From contig CBFIJI010000083.1 in NCBI GenBank assembly GCA_965662885.1, forward strand, positions 1 through 9,352: a stretch of 9,352 nt of DNA. Direction: 5' to 3'. Below, one piece after another: positions 1-5,740 of this stretch. This DNA is from CBFIJI01 sp965662885. Its GTDB lineage: Bacteria > Bacteroidota > Bacteroidia > Flavobacteriales > Flavobacteriaceae. The translations under genes and the position numbers were made by a program. How positions within the stretch are numbered: the first letter of the stretch is position 1; every line of letters starts with the position of its first letter. Below the pieces are notes generated by a model. The model made no database searches. It was not told where the DNA came from and saw only the letters and a list, made by a program, of their open reading frames with translations.

Positions 1-36
1 GTAAGTGATCTTAAACACGTTTTAGGATCTTCATAA
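1..36 (+). CDS. C-terminal tail of a START-like-domain protein (5' end outside window)
   Basis: Frame 1 is open from the window edge and encodes VSDLKHVLGSS followed by TAA at 34-36; the other two plus frames stop within the first 15 bases. From memory, flavobacterial START-like (polyketide-cyclase/SRPBCC fold) proteins end in a very similar ...SDLKH(V/I)LGS tail and sit directly before this aminotransferase gene, so I infer this is that gene's 3' end. Only 11 residues are visible, so the family call rests on the tail and on gene order. The stop lies 11 nt before the next start codon, which suggests one transcript. Confidence 0.55.
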   Translation, partial: VSDLKHVLGSS

Positions 37-47
37 GCGGATGTTAA

Positions 48-887
48 ATGATTAACCTAAACGGTAAACTCTATACCGATTTATCAGAAATTCCTAAAGA
101 TTTTCATTCTTTTTTTTCTACCACCTTTCATCTTGAAGAAACGCTTCGTTTTGAAAATGGCGCTATCCTCTTTTGGGAACTTCACTATTTTAGACTAATG
201 GCAGCCATGCGTAGAATGCGGTATCCTATTCCGCCGATTTTTACCATGGATCACTTAGAAGCTGAAATAAAAAAAACGCTCCCTAAAAAAGACCAAAAGC
301 CAGAGGGAGTTTTGATTCGCTTTAAAATTTTATCAGTAGATACACCTAACCAAAAATCGAATAAAAATATTTGTTTTTTTATTGAAACCAATGAAGTAAA
401 ATCGTTAAAAACAAATACATCGGAAGATAAGTTTGTTATTGATTTGTATAAAGATGCCTTTGTTTTATCGGGTCTTTTATCAAATTTAACACTTATTAAT
501 GCTCCTTTACGTAAGATGGTCGAAGTGTTTGCGATAGAAAATGGTCTTAATGATTGTTTTCTTTTAAATGATCAAAAGGAACTGGTAGAAACCACTTTAG
601 GAACCCCTTATCTAATTAAAGGAAAGCAGTGGGCAACCCCAAATATAATGTCCGGATGTCAAAATTTGACCTTTAGAACTGCATTCAATTCCTATTTAAA
701 CGAAAAATTACCCGAGCTGGAACTGCAAGAAAGAGTTATCACACCTTTTGAACTTCAGCAAGCTGATGAAATTCTTATTATTTCATTGGAATGGGGAGCA
801 ATCAGTGTAACCAATTACCGAAAGTCATCCTATCAGACTGTCAAGGGACAAGAAATAATGACTCGTTTTTTATCTACTTTAACCTAA
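48..887 (+). CDS. Aminotransferase class IV-fold protein, probably catalytically inactive
   Basis: This 279-residue protein has the fold-type IV PLP-enzyme layout (BCAT / D-amino-acid aminotransferase / aminodeoxychorismate lyase family). The N-terminal half has the substrate-side segment with the HYFRL motif (46-50). The C-terminal half has GLNDCFLLN (166-174), the V-E at 180-181 that normally contacts the pyridine nitrogen, and the GC....R element (203-210). The lysine that should form the Schiff base is not present: the usual (S/T)-x-L-K-T stretch reads SNLTLIN, with Thr148 or a deletion at the lysine position. Other cofactor contacts also look changed: GI-x-R reads LTFR (207-210), and the late T-(N/S) pair reads I245-S246. 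The frame is intact, so it is not an obvious pseudogene. An active relative would be expected to act as aminotransferase or aminodeoxychorismate lyase, but activity here is doubtful. ATG at 48 is chosen because it lies 11 nt after the upstream gene. It ends flush against the convergent yqgE. Confidence 0.85.
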   Translation: MINLNGKLYTDLSEIPKDFHSFFSTTFHLEETLRFENGAILFWELHYFRLMAAMRRMRYPIPPIFTMDHLEAEIKKTLPKKDQKPEGVLIRFKILSVDTPNQKSNKNICFFIETNEVKSLKTNTSEDKFVIDLYKDAFVLSGLLSNLTLINAPLRKMVEVFAIENGLNDCFLLNDQKELVETTLGTPYLIKGKQWATPNIMSGCQNLTFRTAFNSYLNEKLPELELQERVITPFELQQADEILIISLEWGAISVTNYRKSSYQTVKGQEIMTRFLSTLT

Positions 888-1433
888 TTAATTTAAGTTG
901 GGGTTTTGAGGAGAGTTGGACCAAATAAGATATTTACCACCGATAGCAATCATCTGATTTTTCCAGAAATTTTCGTCTTGAATACTTAGCAAGTCTCCTT
1001 GGTAGTGATTATCTACGACTACCCATGATTTTAAAGTGATTTCAGAATGAAGTTGATTTTCGGTCCATCCTGAATAGCCCAAGAAAAAACGAATATCATT
1101 CGAAGTCAATTGTTTGGAATTGACCAAATCAATTACAGCCTTGAAGTCACCACTCCAATAAAGATTGTCGTCAATCTTCACACTATTGGATATATAATGT
1201 GGGGCATTGTGCATATAATATAAATTATCTTGTTCCACAGGTCCTCCATAATAAAGGGGGGTTTCTACTAAAATATCCTCCAATACATCATTCAATGAAA
1301 ACTCAAGTTTTTTATTTAAAATAAACCCAACGCTTCCCTCGGTTTTGTATTGCGCCACCATAACCACAGATCGGTGAAAGTTGTGATCCCCAATTATGGA
1401 TGGTGCTGCAATTAGTAGTTTGCCATTATACAT
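888..1433 (-). CDS. yqgE: YqgE/AlgH family protein (DUF179)
   Basis: The 181-residue product matches the UPF0301/DUF179 family along its length. It has the N-terminal GKLLIAAPSI.....F.RSVV pattern (4-24), VGFILNKKL (35-43), a central YYGGPV motif (61-66) and RFFLGYSGWTENQLHSEI (115-132), where the GYSGW and QL..E residues are the family signature. The size is typical of the family (about 180-190). The biochemical role is not established. The AlgH name comes from an alginate-regulation link in Pseudomonas and should not be carried over. The protein has no signal peptide or membrane segment and is presumably cytosolic. The ATG at 1433 is the natural start, just before the conserved N-terminal motif. 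The gene follows HU on the same strand but lies beyond HU's terminator, so it depends on read-through or on a promoter I could not identify. Its stop codon abuts the stop of the convergent aminotransferase gene with no base between. Confidence 0.9.
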   Translation of the reverse strand: MYNGKLLIAAPSIIGDHNFHRSVVMVAQYKTEGSVGFILNKKLEFSLNDVLEDILVETPLYYGGPVEQDNLYYMHNAPHYISNSVKIDDNLYWSGDFKAVIDLVNSKQLTSNDIRFFLGYSGWTENQLHSEITLKSWVVVDNHYQGDLLSIQDENFWKNQMIAIGGKYLIWSNSPQNPNLN

Positions 1434-1443
1434 AGTAACTCTA

Positions 1444-1474
1444 AGCTACAAAAAAAAGCTACAAAAAAAGCTCC
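1444..1474. repeat. Short tandem AGCTAC-A(7-8) repeat between yqgE and HU
   Basis: On the plus strand AGCTAC followed by eight A, then AGCTAC followed by seven A, then a partial third AGCTCC occur in tandem with a period of 13 then 12 bases. On the minus strand the A-runs become T-runs directly after the HU terminator hairpin. The array could have arisen by slippage or duplication of the terminator's T-tract. No function beyond termination is apparent. Confidence 0.6.
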
Positions 1475-1489
1475 AAAAAGGAGCTTTTT
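1463..1489 (-). terminator. Rho-independent terminator of the HU gene
   Basis: Bases 1465-1474 (AAAAAGCTCC) and 1480-1489 (GGAGCTTTTT) are perfect inverted repeats around a 5-base loop. Six central pairs include four G-C pairs, and the rest are A-T. Read on the minus strand the hairpin is followed by a run of seven T (1469-1463), the classic intrinsic terminator form. It lies 20 bases past the HU stop codon. A second T-run (1457-1450) follows in the adjacent repeat. Confidence 0.85.
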
Positions 1490-1509
1490 AAATTGTATTG
1501 ATAAAAAAT

Positions 1510-1782
1510 TTAGTTAACTGAACTAGAAAGCTCAGCACCTGCTTTAAATTTAACAACTTTTTTTGCTGCAATCTTAATCGTAGCACCTGTTTGAGGATTT
1601 CTTCCTTCACGTGCTGCTCTGTCAGAAACAGACCAAGAACCAAAACCTACTAGTGAAACACGTCCACCGGATTTAAGAGTGCCTGTTACATTTCCTAAGA
1701 ATGATTCTAATGCTTTTTTTGCAGCTGCTTTTGATACACCTGCATCTTCAGCCATTGCGTCAATTAATTCTGATTTGTTCAT
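1510..1782 (-). CDS. hup: HU-family DNA-binding protein
   Basis: This 90-residue protein has the exact length and layout of a bacterial HU/IHF subunit. The N-terminal helical dimerisation region starts MNKSELIDAMAEDAGVSKAAA. VGFGSWSVSDRAAREGRNP leads into the beta-arm, and the tip RNPQTG (61-66) includes the proline (Pro63) that intercalates into DNA and bends it. The C-terminal region is KKVVKFKAGAEL. It acts as a small dimeric nucleoid protein. The lysine and arginine content of the arm and C-terminus fits non-specific DNA binding. The ATG at 1782 gives the canonical MNK(S/A)EL start. It appears to be an independent unit: a consensus promoter lies 29-58 bases upstream and a strong terminator lies downstream. 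Whether it is homodimeric HU or has a partner elsewhere cannot be told from the window. Confidence 0.97.
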   Translation of the reverse strand: MNKSELIDAMAEDAGVSKAAAKKALESFLGNVTGTLKSGGRVSLVGFGSWSVSDRAAREGRNPQTGATIKIAAKKVVKFKAGAELSSSVN

Positions 1783-1810
1783 AATAACTTAAGGTTTAAA
1801 TTTATTATAA

Positions 1811-1840
1811 CAAATTTATACGGATTATTAGATTCGCAAA
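1811..1840 (-). promoter_or_regulatory. Bacteroidota-type promoter for the HU gene
   Basis: On the minus strand TTTG (1840-1837) is followed after 18 bases by TAAATTTG (1818-1811), a perfect match to the TAnnTTTG -7 box of Bacteroidota with a -33 TTTG at an acceptable distance. Transcription would start around 1804-1806, giving a leader of roughly 22 AT-rich bases before the ATG at 1782. There is no Shine-Dalgarno sequence, as is usual in this phylum. The call rests on pattern match and position only. Confidence 0.65.
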
Positions 1841-1905
1841 GTAAAACCGCTGTAAAAGCCCAATTTTGTTGATAAATAAACGCTTTTGTTAATAATGGCT
1901 GTGTT

Positions 1906-2856
1906 TTATTGTAGGACCATAGCCTCTTTACTAAATGTAAACCCATTCAGTAGTGCTTGACTTTCCATTCTTTTTTTGTTGGGTAATTGGATAATTTCAC
2001 AATTTAGAAAGCCTTCTTTAGTTGCTATCAACAATTTTTTATTTTCCACAACGATCGTATTTTCAGGAAAAGAATGTTGCTGGACAAGTGCACTAGCCTT
2101 AAATATTTTCATTCGTACATTTTGCCCGTTGTTTTCAATAAGTGTCCATGCGCCAGGGTGAGGACTAAGTCCTTTTACTTTTGCAACAATTGTTTTTAGG
2201 GGTTCCTTCCAATTAATGGCGGTATTTTGGGTATTGAGTTTGGGGGCTTTATGTTCTTCACCACTTATTTCTTGTGGTTTTGGAATTAGTGACCCTTCTG
2301 AAAGACCTTGGATTGTTTTTGAAATAAGGGGGGCACCAATCAAAATGAGTTTATCATGTAGGGTTCCAAAGTCATCATTATTTTCAATTGGAATTTCTTC
2401 TTTTAGCAGTAGCATCCCTGTGTCAATTTTATCATCAATTATAAAAGTGGTTACTCCTGTTTTCTTTTCATTATTTATAAGAACCCAATTGATAGGAGCA
2501 GCTCCACGGTAGTCGGGTAATAAAGAGGCATGAAGGTTAATGGTTCCAAGTGGCGGTATTGACCAAACGCTTTTAGGTAACATTCGAAAGGCAACCACAA
2601 CATGAAGGTCGGGCTTTAGCGCAGTCAATGTTGCAATAAAGGACAGGTCTTTAAGATTGTCAGGTTGTAAAACCTTTAAACCTTTTGCATCACTGTATTT
2701 TTTAAGGGGTGAAGCAATTATTTTTTTCCCCCGCCCAGCCATTCGATCTGGGGCAGTTACAACTGCGACAATATCGTGTGTTTCCTGCACTAAATAATCC
2801 AAACACTGAACAGCAAATTCAGGAGTTCCAAAAAAAATGATTCTTGTTTTTTTCAC
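1906..2856 (-). CDS. fmt: Methionyl-tRNA formyltransferase
   Basis: Fmt transfers a formyl group from 10-formyl-tetrahydrofolate to the amino group of Met-tRNA(fMet), making the bacterial initiator tRNA. The 316-residue product is normal length. The N-terminal transformylase domain opens with RIIFFGTPEFA (5-15), then carries APDRMAGRGKK (35-45) and the folate/catalytic segment N-L-H-A-S-L-L-P-D-Y-R-G-A-A-P-I. Asn107, His109 and Asp145 (in DDKIDTG) are the expected catalytic triad. The C-terminal tRNA-binding domain spans about 205-316 and includes LSPHPGAWT. The start is GTG (2854-2856): the next codons are the conserved N-terminal motif, and no ATG lies between it and the upstream gene. recQ ends 8 nt upstream, so fmt is probably the last gene of the ATPase-recQ-fmt operon. 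HU, the next gene downstream, has its own promoter. Confidence 0.97.
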   Translation of the reverse strand: MKKTRIIFFGTPEFAVQCLDYLVQETHDIVAVVTAPDRMAGRGKKIIASPLKKYSDAKGLKVLQPDNLKDLSFIATLTALKPDLHVVVAFRMLPKSVWSIPPLGTINLHASLLPDYRGAAPINWVLINNEKKTGVTTFIIDDKIDTGMLLLKEEIPIENNDDFGTLHDKLILIGAPLISKTIQGLSEGSLIPKPQEISGEEHKAPKLNTQNTAINWKEPLKTIVAKVKGLSPHPGAWTLIENNGQNVRMKIFKASALVQQHSFPENTIVVENKKLLIATKEGFLNCEIIQLPNKKRMESQALLNGFTFSKEAMVLQ

Positions 2857-2864
2857 GGTTAAAT

Positions 2865-4757
2865 TTAATTTATAATAGTGAATGCTTGATTGTCAAGGCG
2901 TTTTATTTTATTCATTTCTTGAAGTCGATAGAGAGCAGCAGTTAAATCATCTTGATCAAAAGCGACCATTTTTTTTAATTCATGAGCTGTTTTTGGTGTA
3001 TCTTTTAAATGGGATAGAATATTGGCTTCTATATTTAAAGTCTTGGGTGTTTGCTGTTGACATTCTTTGGCAGAACACTTGCCACAAGGCTGTTTTTTTA
3101 TCTCTCCAAAATAACGCAATAGGACATTTCGCTTACACTGTTTTTCGTCTTTTGTAAACGAGATGATTTGTTCTATTTTATCTGTTTTTATGGCATTTAT
3201 TTCCTTCACTTTATTTAAAATCGAATTCAGCGAGTATTGGTCTTCTCTTGGAACGAGTCCAAAAAGTTGCACATCTTGGGCATTGTTTTCAATCTTAATG
3301 ATGTTGTTTTCTTGTAGTTTATTCAATTTACCGAGAAGAACCTCCTCGGATTGTTTTAAGTTTTTTTTGATCTTTTGAAGATCAATCCTTAGTGAGTTCT
3401 GTTGGAGAAAGTCTTGATAATTCCTTAAGAAATAATGTAAAATATCATTTTCAGTCCTATTGATTTCTAGGTAGTTTAAAACGACTTCTCTTGAAGCTGT
3501 ACTGCTAATTTTAATTTCCTTTTTTAAACTTAAATGCAATCTAAAAATTCCTTCTCGATCAAAAATATTCAAGCAATTAAGTGTTTTTTTTGGCGATAGC
3601 TCATAAGCATTACAAAAGTGTTTGAAATTAAAGTGAAAAAATTGGTCTTTCCCTTCACCATATGCGATTTGAAGATAGTTGCATAAATGTTTATAACACT
3701 TTTTAATTGCTTTTTTATCGGGTAAACTCCTTATAAACTGATGTCTTAGTTGTTGGAAATCCCCTTCTTGAACCAAAAGTGAAACAGTTGATGTCAAGCC
3801 ATCTCTTCCAGCGCGACCTGTTTCTTGATAATAACTTTCTAAACTCTCTGGCATTGAAAGATGGATTACCGTTCGCACATCCGCTTTATCTATTCCCATT
3901 CCAAAAGCTGTTGTGGCAATCATTACTTTTGTCTTTCCCGTTTGCCAAGCGTTTAAGCGTTCTTTTTTATCGGGAGTTTCCATACCGCCATGAAAAAAGG
4001 AAGCAGCAATTTTTTTCTGTTGTAATAGGGCACTTAGTTGTTCTGTTTCGTTTCTTGTTCGACAATAAATGATGCTTGTTCCCTCATTATTTTTTAAAAT
4101 TTTTTCAATGGTACCTATTTTATCTTCCGTGTGAATAATTTGATAGTTTAGGTTTTCACGTTCAAACGAAGCTTTAAAAAATTGGGTCTCTTTGAGTGCC
4201 AGATTTTCTTGAATATCAGCAACTACTTTTGGTGTTGCAGAAGCGGTTAAAGCCAATAGAGGTACTCCTGGGAAATAAGATCTTATATGATTAATCTTCC
4301 GATATGCAGGACGAAAGTCGTGCCCCCATTCAGAAATACAATGCGCTTCGTCAACAGCAATCAAATTGATGTTTACGGTTTTTATTCGCTCAATAAATTC
4401 TTCATTTTGAAGACGTTCTGGTGAAACATAAACACACTTAAAATTGCCATAAATACAATTGTCCAACTGTTTGGACAGGGATTGACTTTTTTTTCCTGAG
4501 GCAACATACATGGCCTTAATTCCCTTCGAATTTAGCTGTTGCACTTGATCTTCCATCAATGCAATTAAAGGCGAAATAATCAGGGTGACACCCTCTAAAA
4601 GAAGTGCAGGAAGTTGATAACATAAGGATTTACCACCCCCAGTAGGTAAAAGAGCTAGGGTGTCATTTCCTTGAATAACCGAGGTGATGATCGATTCTTG
4701 ATGGGGTTTAAAGTGGTCGTAATTCCAATATTTTTTTAAAAGTTCTTCTTTAGTCAT
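2865..4757 (-). CDS. recQ: RecQ-family ATP-dependent DNA helicase without a recognisable HRDC domain
   Basis: A 3'-5' superfamily 2 DNA helicase for recombination and replication-fork repair. Motifs appear in order over 630 residues: the Q-motif-like FKPHQ (16-20), Walker A LLPTGGGKS (36-44, Lys43), SPLIALMEDQ (62-71), Walker B VDEAHCISEWGHDFRP (135-150), TASAT (171-175), YCRTRN (231-236), ATTAFGMGIDKADV (281-294), and QETGRAGRDG (311-320) with the arginine fingers. The RecQ-C zinc cysteines Cys541, Cys558, Cys561 and Cys566 are present. After the zinc ligands only about 64 residues remain. They look like a short winged-helix segment (...LKDTPKTAHELKKMV...LYRLQEMNKIKRL), so the C-terminal HRDC domain of E. 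coli RecQ seems to be missing. ATG at 4757 overlaps the upstream ATPase gene by 8 nt (TATGACTAA), implying translational coupling. Flavobacteria commonly have more than one RecQ; this would be a shorter type. Confidence 0.95.
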   Translation of the reverse strand: MTKEELLKKYWNYDHFKPHQESIITSVIQGNDTLALLPTGGGKSLCYQLPALLLEGVTLIISPLIALMEDQVQQLNSKGIKAMYVASGKKSQSLSKQLDNCIYGNFKCVYVSPERLQNEEFIERIKTVNINLIAVDEAHCISEWGHDFRPAYRKINHIRSYFPGVPLLALTASATPKVVADIQENLALKETQFFKASFERENLNYQIIHTEDKIGTIEKILKNNEGTSIIYCRTRNETEQLSALLQQKKIAASFFHGGMETPDKKERLNAWQTGKTKVMIATTAFGMGIDKADVRTVIHLSMPESLESYYQETGRAGRDGLTSTVSLLVQEGDFQQLRHQFIRSLPDKKAIKKCYKHLCNYLQIAYGEGKDQFFHFNFKHFCNAYELSPKKTLNCLNIFDREGIFRLHLSLKKEIKISSTASREVVLNYLEINRTENDILHYFLRNYQDFLQQNSLRIDLQKIKKNLKQSEEVLLGKLNKLQENNIIKIENNAQDVQLFGLVPREDQYSLNSILNKVKEINAIKTDKIEQIISFTKDEKQCKRNVLLRYFGEIKKQPCGKCSAKECQQQTPKTLNIEANILSHLKDTPKTAHELKKMVAFDQDDLTAALYRLQEMNKIKRLDNQAFTIIN

Positions 4758-5310
4758 ATGCTGACAAATGCTTTAGAATTATTGCAGTACGTTCTGCGGG
4801 GGAACACTTGGGGACTGTAAAAATGGGTGTTTTTGTTTGCTTATATACAGCTTCAATATAAGAATAAAAATGTTCAGCTTCTTCATAGCTTTCCATACGC
4901 TCCTCATCCGTACTGTAAATTTCTTTCCATGGGGGGAAAAGAATGACGAGATCATAAGTAAACCTCATAATCCGTTGTTCCCAGCTAACATTATCTTTCC
5001 CACAGGCTTTTAAATACGCATAGGTGTCGTGGATTCCTCGGTCAAAGAAAATAAAAGGTTTTCCTTCAATTTTTGTTTTATGTTGGGCATCTTCGAAATG
5101 CTGGATACGCCCTTGTAAAAGTTTTTCACTAAAAACTTCAGGCTTGGATAAAAAATAGTTTTCCATCCCCAATTTTTTACCTTCTTGAATCAAGCTTCTT
5201 GAAAATTCTTCATAACAATGATACCCTTTCTTCTTTAATAATTCAAGGATTGTTGTTTTGCCGCTTCCGGGACCACCACTAATCACTACCTTTAAATTAT
5301 CACTTCTCAT
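4750..5310 (-). CDS. AAA_28-type ATPase / NadR-like P-loop kinase-fold protein
   Basis: With the start set at ATG 5310 the protein has 186 residues. It has the P-loop GGPGSGKTT at 12-20 (Lys18), a DRG-x-x-D motif at 90-95 (FFDRGIHD), and a lid-like region YDLVILFPPWKEIY...DEERMES (119-141) that could supply arginine (Arg138) for phosphate contacts. These features fit the PF13521 (AAA_28) group, which resembles the NadR nucleoside-kinase domain and thymidylate kinases. The substrate is unknown. An in-frame TTG at 5349 would add 13 residues, but the P-loop begins at the normal distance from Met5310 and the TTG lies inside the predicted -7 promoter box, so the later start is preferred. It is the first gene of the ATPase-recQ-fmt operon and overlaps recQ by 8 nt. 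A link to recQ function is suggested only by the neighbourhood. Confidence 0.85.
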   Translation of the reverse strand: MRSDNLKVVISGGPGSGKTTILELLKKKGYHCYEEFSRSLIQEGKKLGMENYFLSKPEVFSEKLLQGRIQHFEDAQHKTKIEGKPFIFFDRGIHDTYAYLKACGKDNVSWEQRIMRFTYDLVILFPPWKEIYSTDEERMESYEEAEHFYSYIEAVYKQTKTPIFTVPKCSPAERTAIILKHLSAYD

Positions 5311-5336
5311 AAAACGTTTAAAACCTTTAAATTTAG

Positions 5337-5344
5337 TACCTTTG
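5337..5344 (+). promoter_or_regulatory. Predicted -7 box for the DUF493-DUF4290-murA direction
   Basis: TACCTTTG matches TAnnTTTG exactly and lies 20 bases before the ATG at 5365, so transcription would begin near 5350. The expected -33 element is weak: TTTA at 5317-5320 is the nearest candidate, with a 16-base spacer. The box faces the opposing -7 box of the ATPase gene across only two bases. Confidence 0.5.
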
Positions 5345-5346
5345 AG

Positions 5347-5375
5347 CAAAAGTAGTTGCCTTTTATGGTTTCAAA
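5347..5375 (-). promoter_or_regulatory. Bacteroidota-type promoter for the ATPase-recQ-fmt operon
   Basis: On the minus strand TTTG (5375-5372) is followed after 17 bases by TACTTTTG (5354-5347), a perfect TAnnTTTG. Transcription would begin near 5341, leaving about 30 bases before the ATG at 5310. The -33 element lies within the first codons of the divergent DUF493 gene. Confidence 0.6.
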
Positions 5376-5655
5376 CAATAATAAGGAAGATTTTTATTCA
5401 CGACTCGAAGAACAACTGATTCCTTCTCAAAAATGGCCTGGGCCTTATGTCTTTAAATTTATAGTCAAGTCCAATTCAGAACATCTTGAAACCATTAAAA
5501 AATATTTTCAACCCTTTGAAGCCAAACTGTCCATCAAACATTCCTCCAAGAATACTTATATCAGCCTTTCGGTGAACGTTTTAATGCAATCACCCAAAGA
5601 AGTCATCTCGATGTATAAAAAAGTAGGAATTTTAGAAGGTGTTATGGCACTATAA
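5365..5655 (+). CDS. DUF493 (YbeD-like) family protein
   Basis: With ATG 5365 as start the product is 96 residues and matches the small YbeD/DUF493 family. The pattern YVFKFIVKSN is followed by a central SIKHSSKNTYISLSVNVLM stretch and a terminal SPKEVISMYKKVG..EGVMAL. The family folds as a ferredoxin-like alpha/beta domain with an ACT-like look. It is thought to be a small regulatory or ligand-binding protein, but no confirmed function applies here. A TTG at 5356 is in frame and adds three residues, but the ATG is preferred. It opens the plus-strand group with DUF4290 and murA. A gap of 85 bases before DUF4290 contains a possible second promoter, so co-transcription with the next gene is likely but not certain. 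Confidence 0.88.
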   Translation: MVSNNNKEDFYSRLEEQLIPSQKWPGPYVFKFIVKSNSEHLETIKKYFQPFEAKLSIKHSSKNTYISLSVNVLMQSPKEVISMYKKVGILEGVMAL

Positions 5656-5673
5656 TTTTTTAGAGCAAATGCC

Positions 5674-5701
5674 TTTGGTTGTGTAGGTTTTTGTTATTTT
5701 G
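5674..5701 (+). promoter_or_regulatory. Possible internal promoter upstream of DUF4290-murA
   Basis: TTTG at 5674-5677 is followed after 17 bases by TATTTTG at 5695-5701, which is one base shorter than the TAnnTTTG consensus. It sits in the only sizeable gap of the plus-strand group (5656-5740), 39 bases before the DUF4290 start. This is a weak match, so it is offered as a candidate only. The rest of this 85-base gap shows no hairpin or ORF of note. Confidence 0.35.
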
Positions 5702-5740
5702 CAGAAGAATAAACCTGAATACCCCTAAACCCATCTTTTA

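Noticed and set aside
1783..1905. Possible fmt terminator hairpin in the fmt-HU spacer
   Set aside because: The best pairing (AAAAGC with GCTTTT) has six mostly A-T pairs and a loop of about 22 bases with no following T-run, so it is too weak to call.
1976..2512. Plus-strand open frames of 61 and 98 codons
   Set aside because: They lie antisense within fmt, have no recognisable family features, and follow from the AT-rich codon pattern of the real gene.
2882..4072. Three plus-strand open frames of 71-97 codons
   Set aside because: All are antisense to recQ, which carries every helicase motif; their translations are Phe/Leu/Ser-rich shadow sequence.
5311..5349. TTG start at 5349 for the AAA_28 ATPase
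   Set aside because: It would put the start codon inside the predicted -7 promoter box and add 13 basic residues absent from a normal P-loop protein start; ATG at 5310 fits better.
5356..5364. TTG start at 5356 for DUF493
   Set aside because: An ATG three codons later at 5365 is the simpler choice and leaves room for a leader after the predicted promoter.
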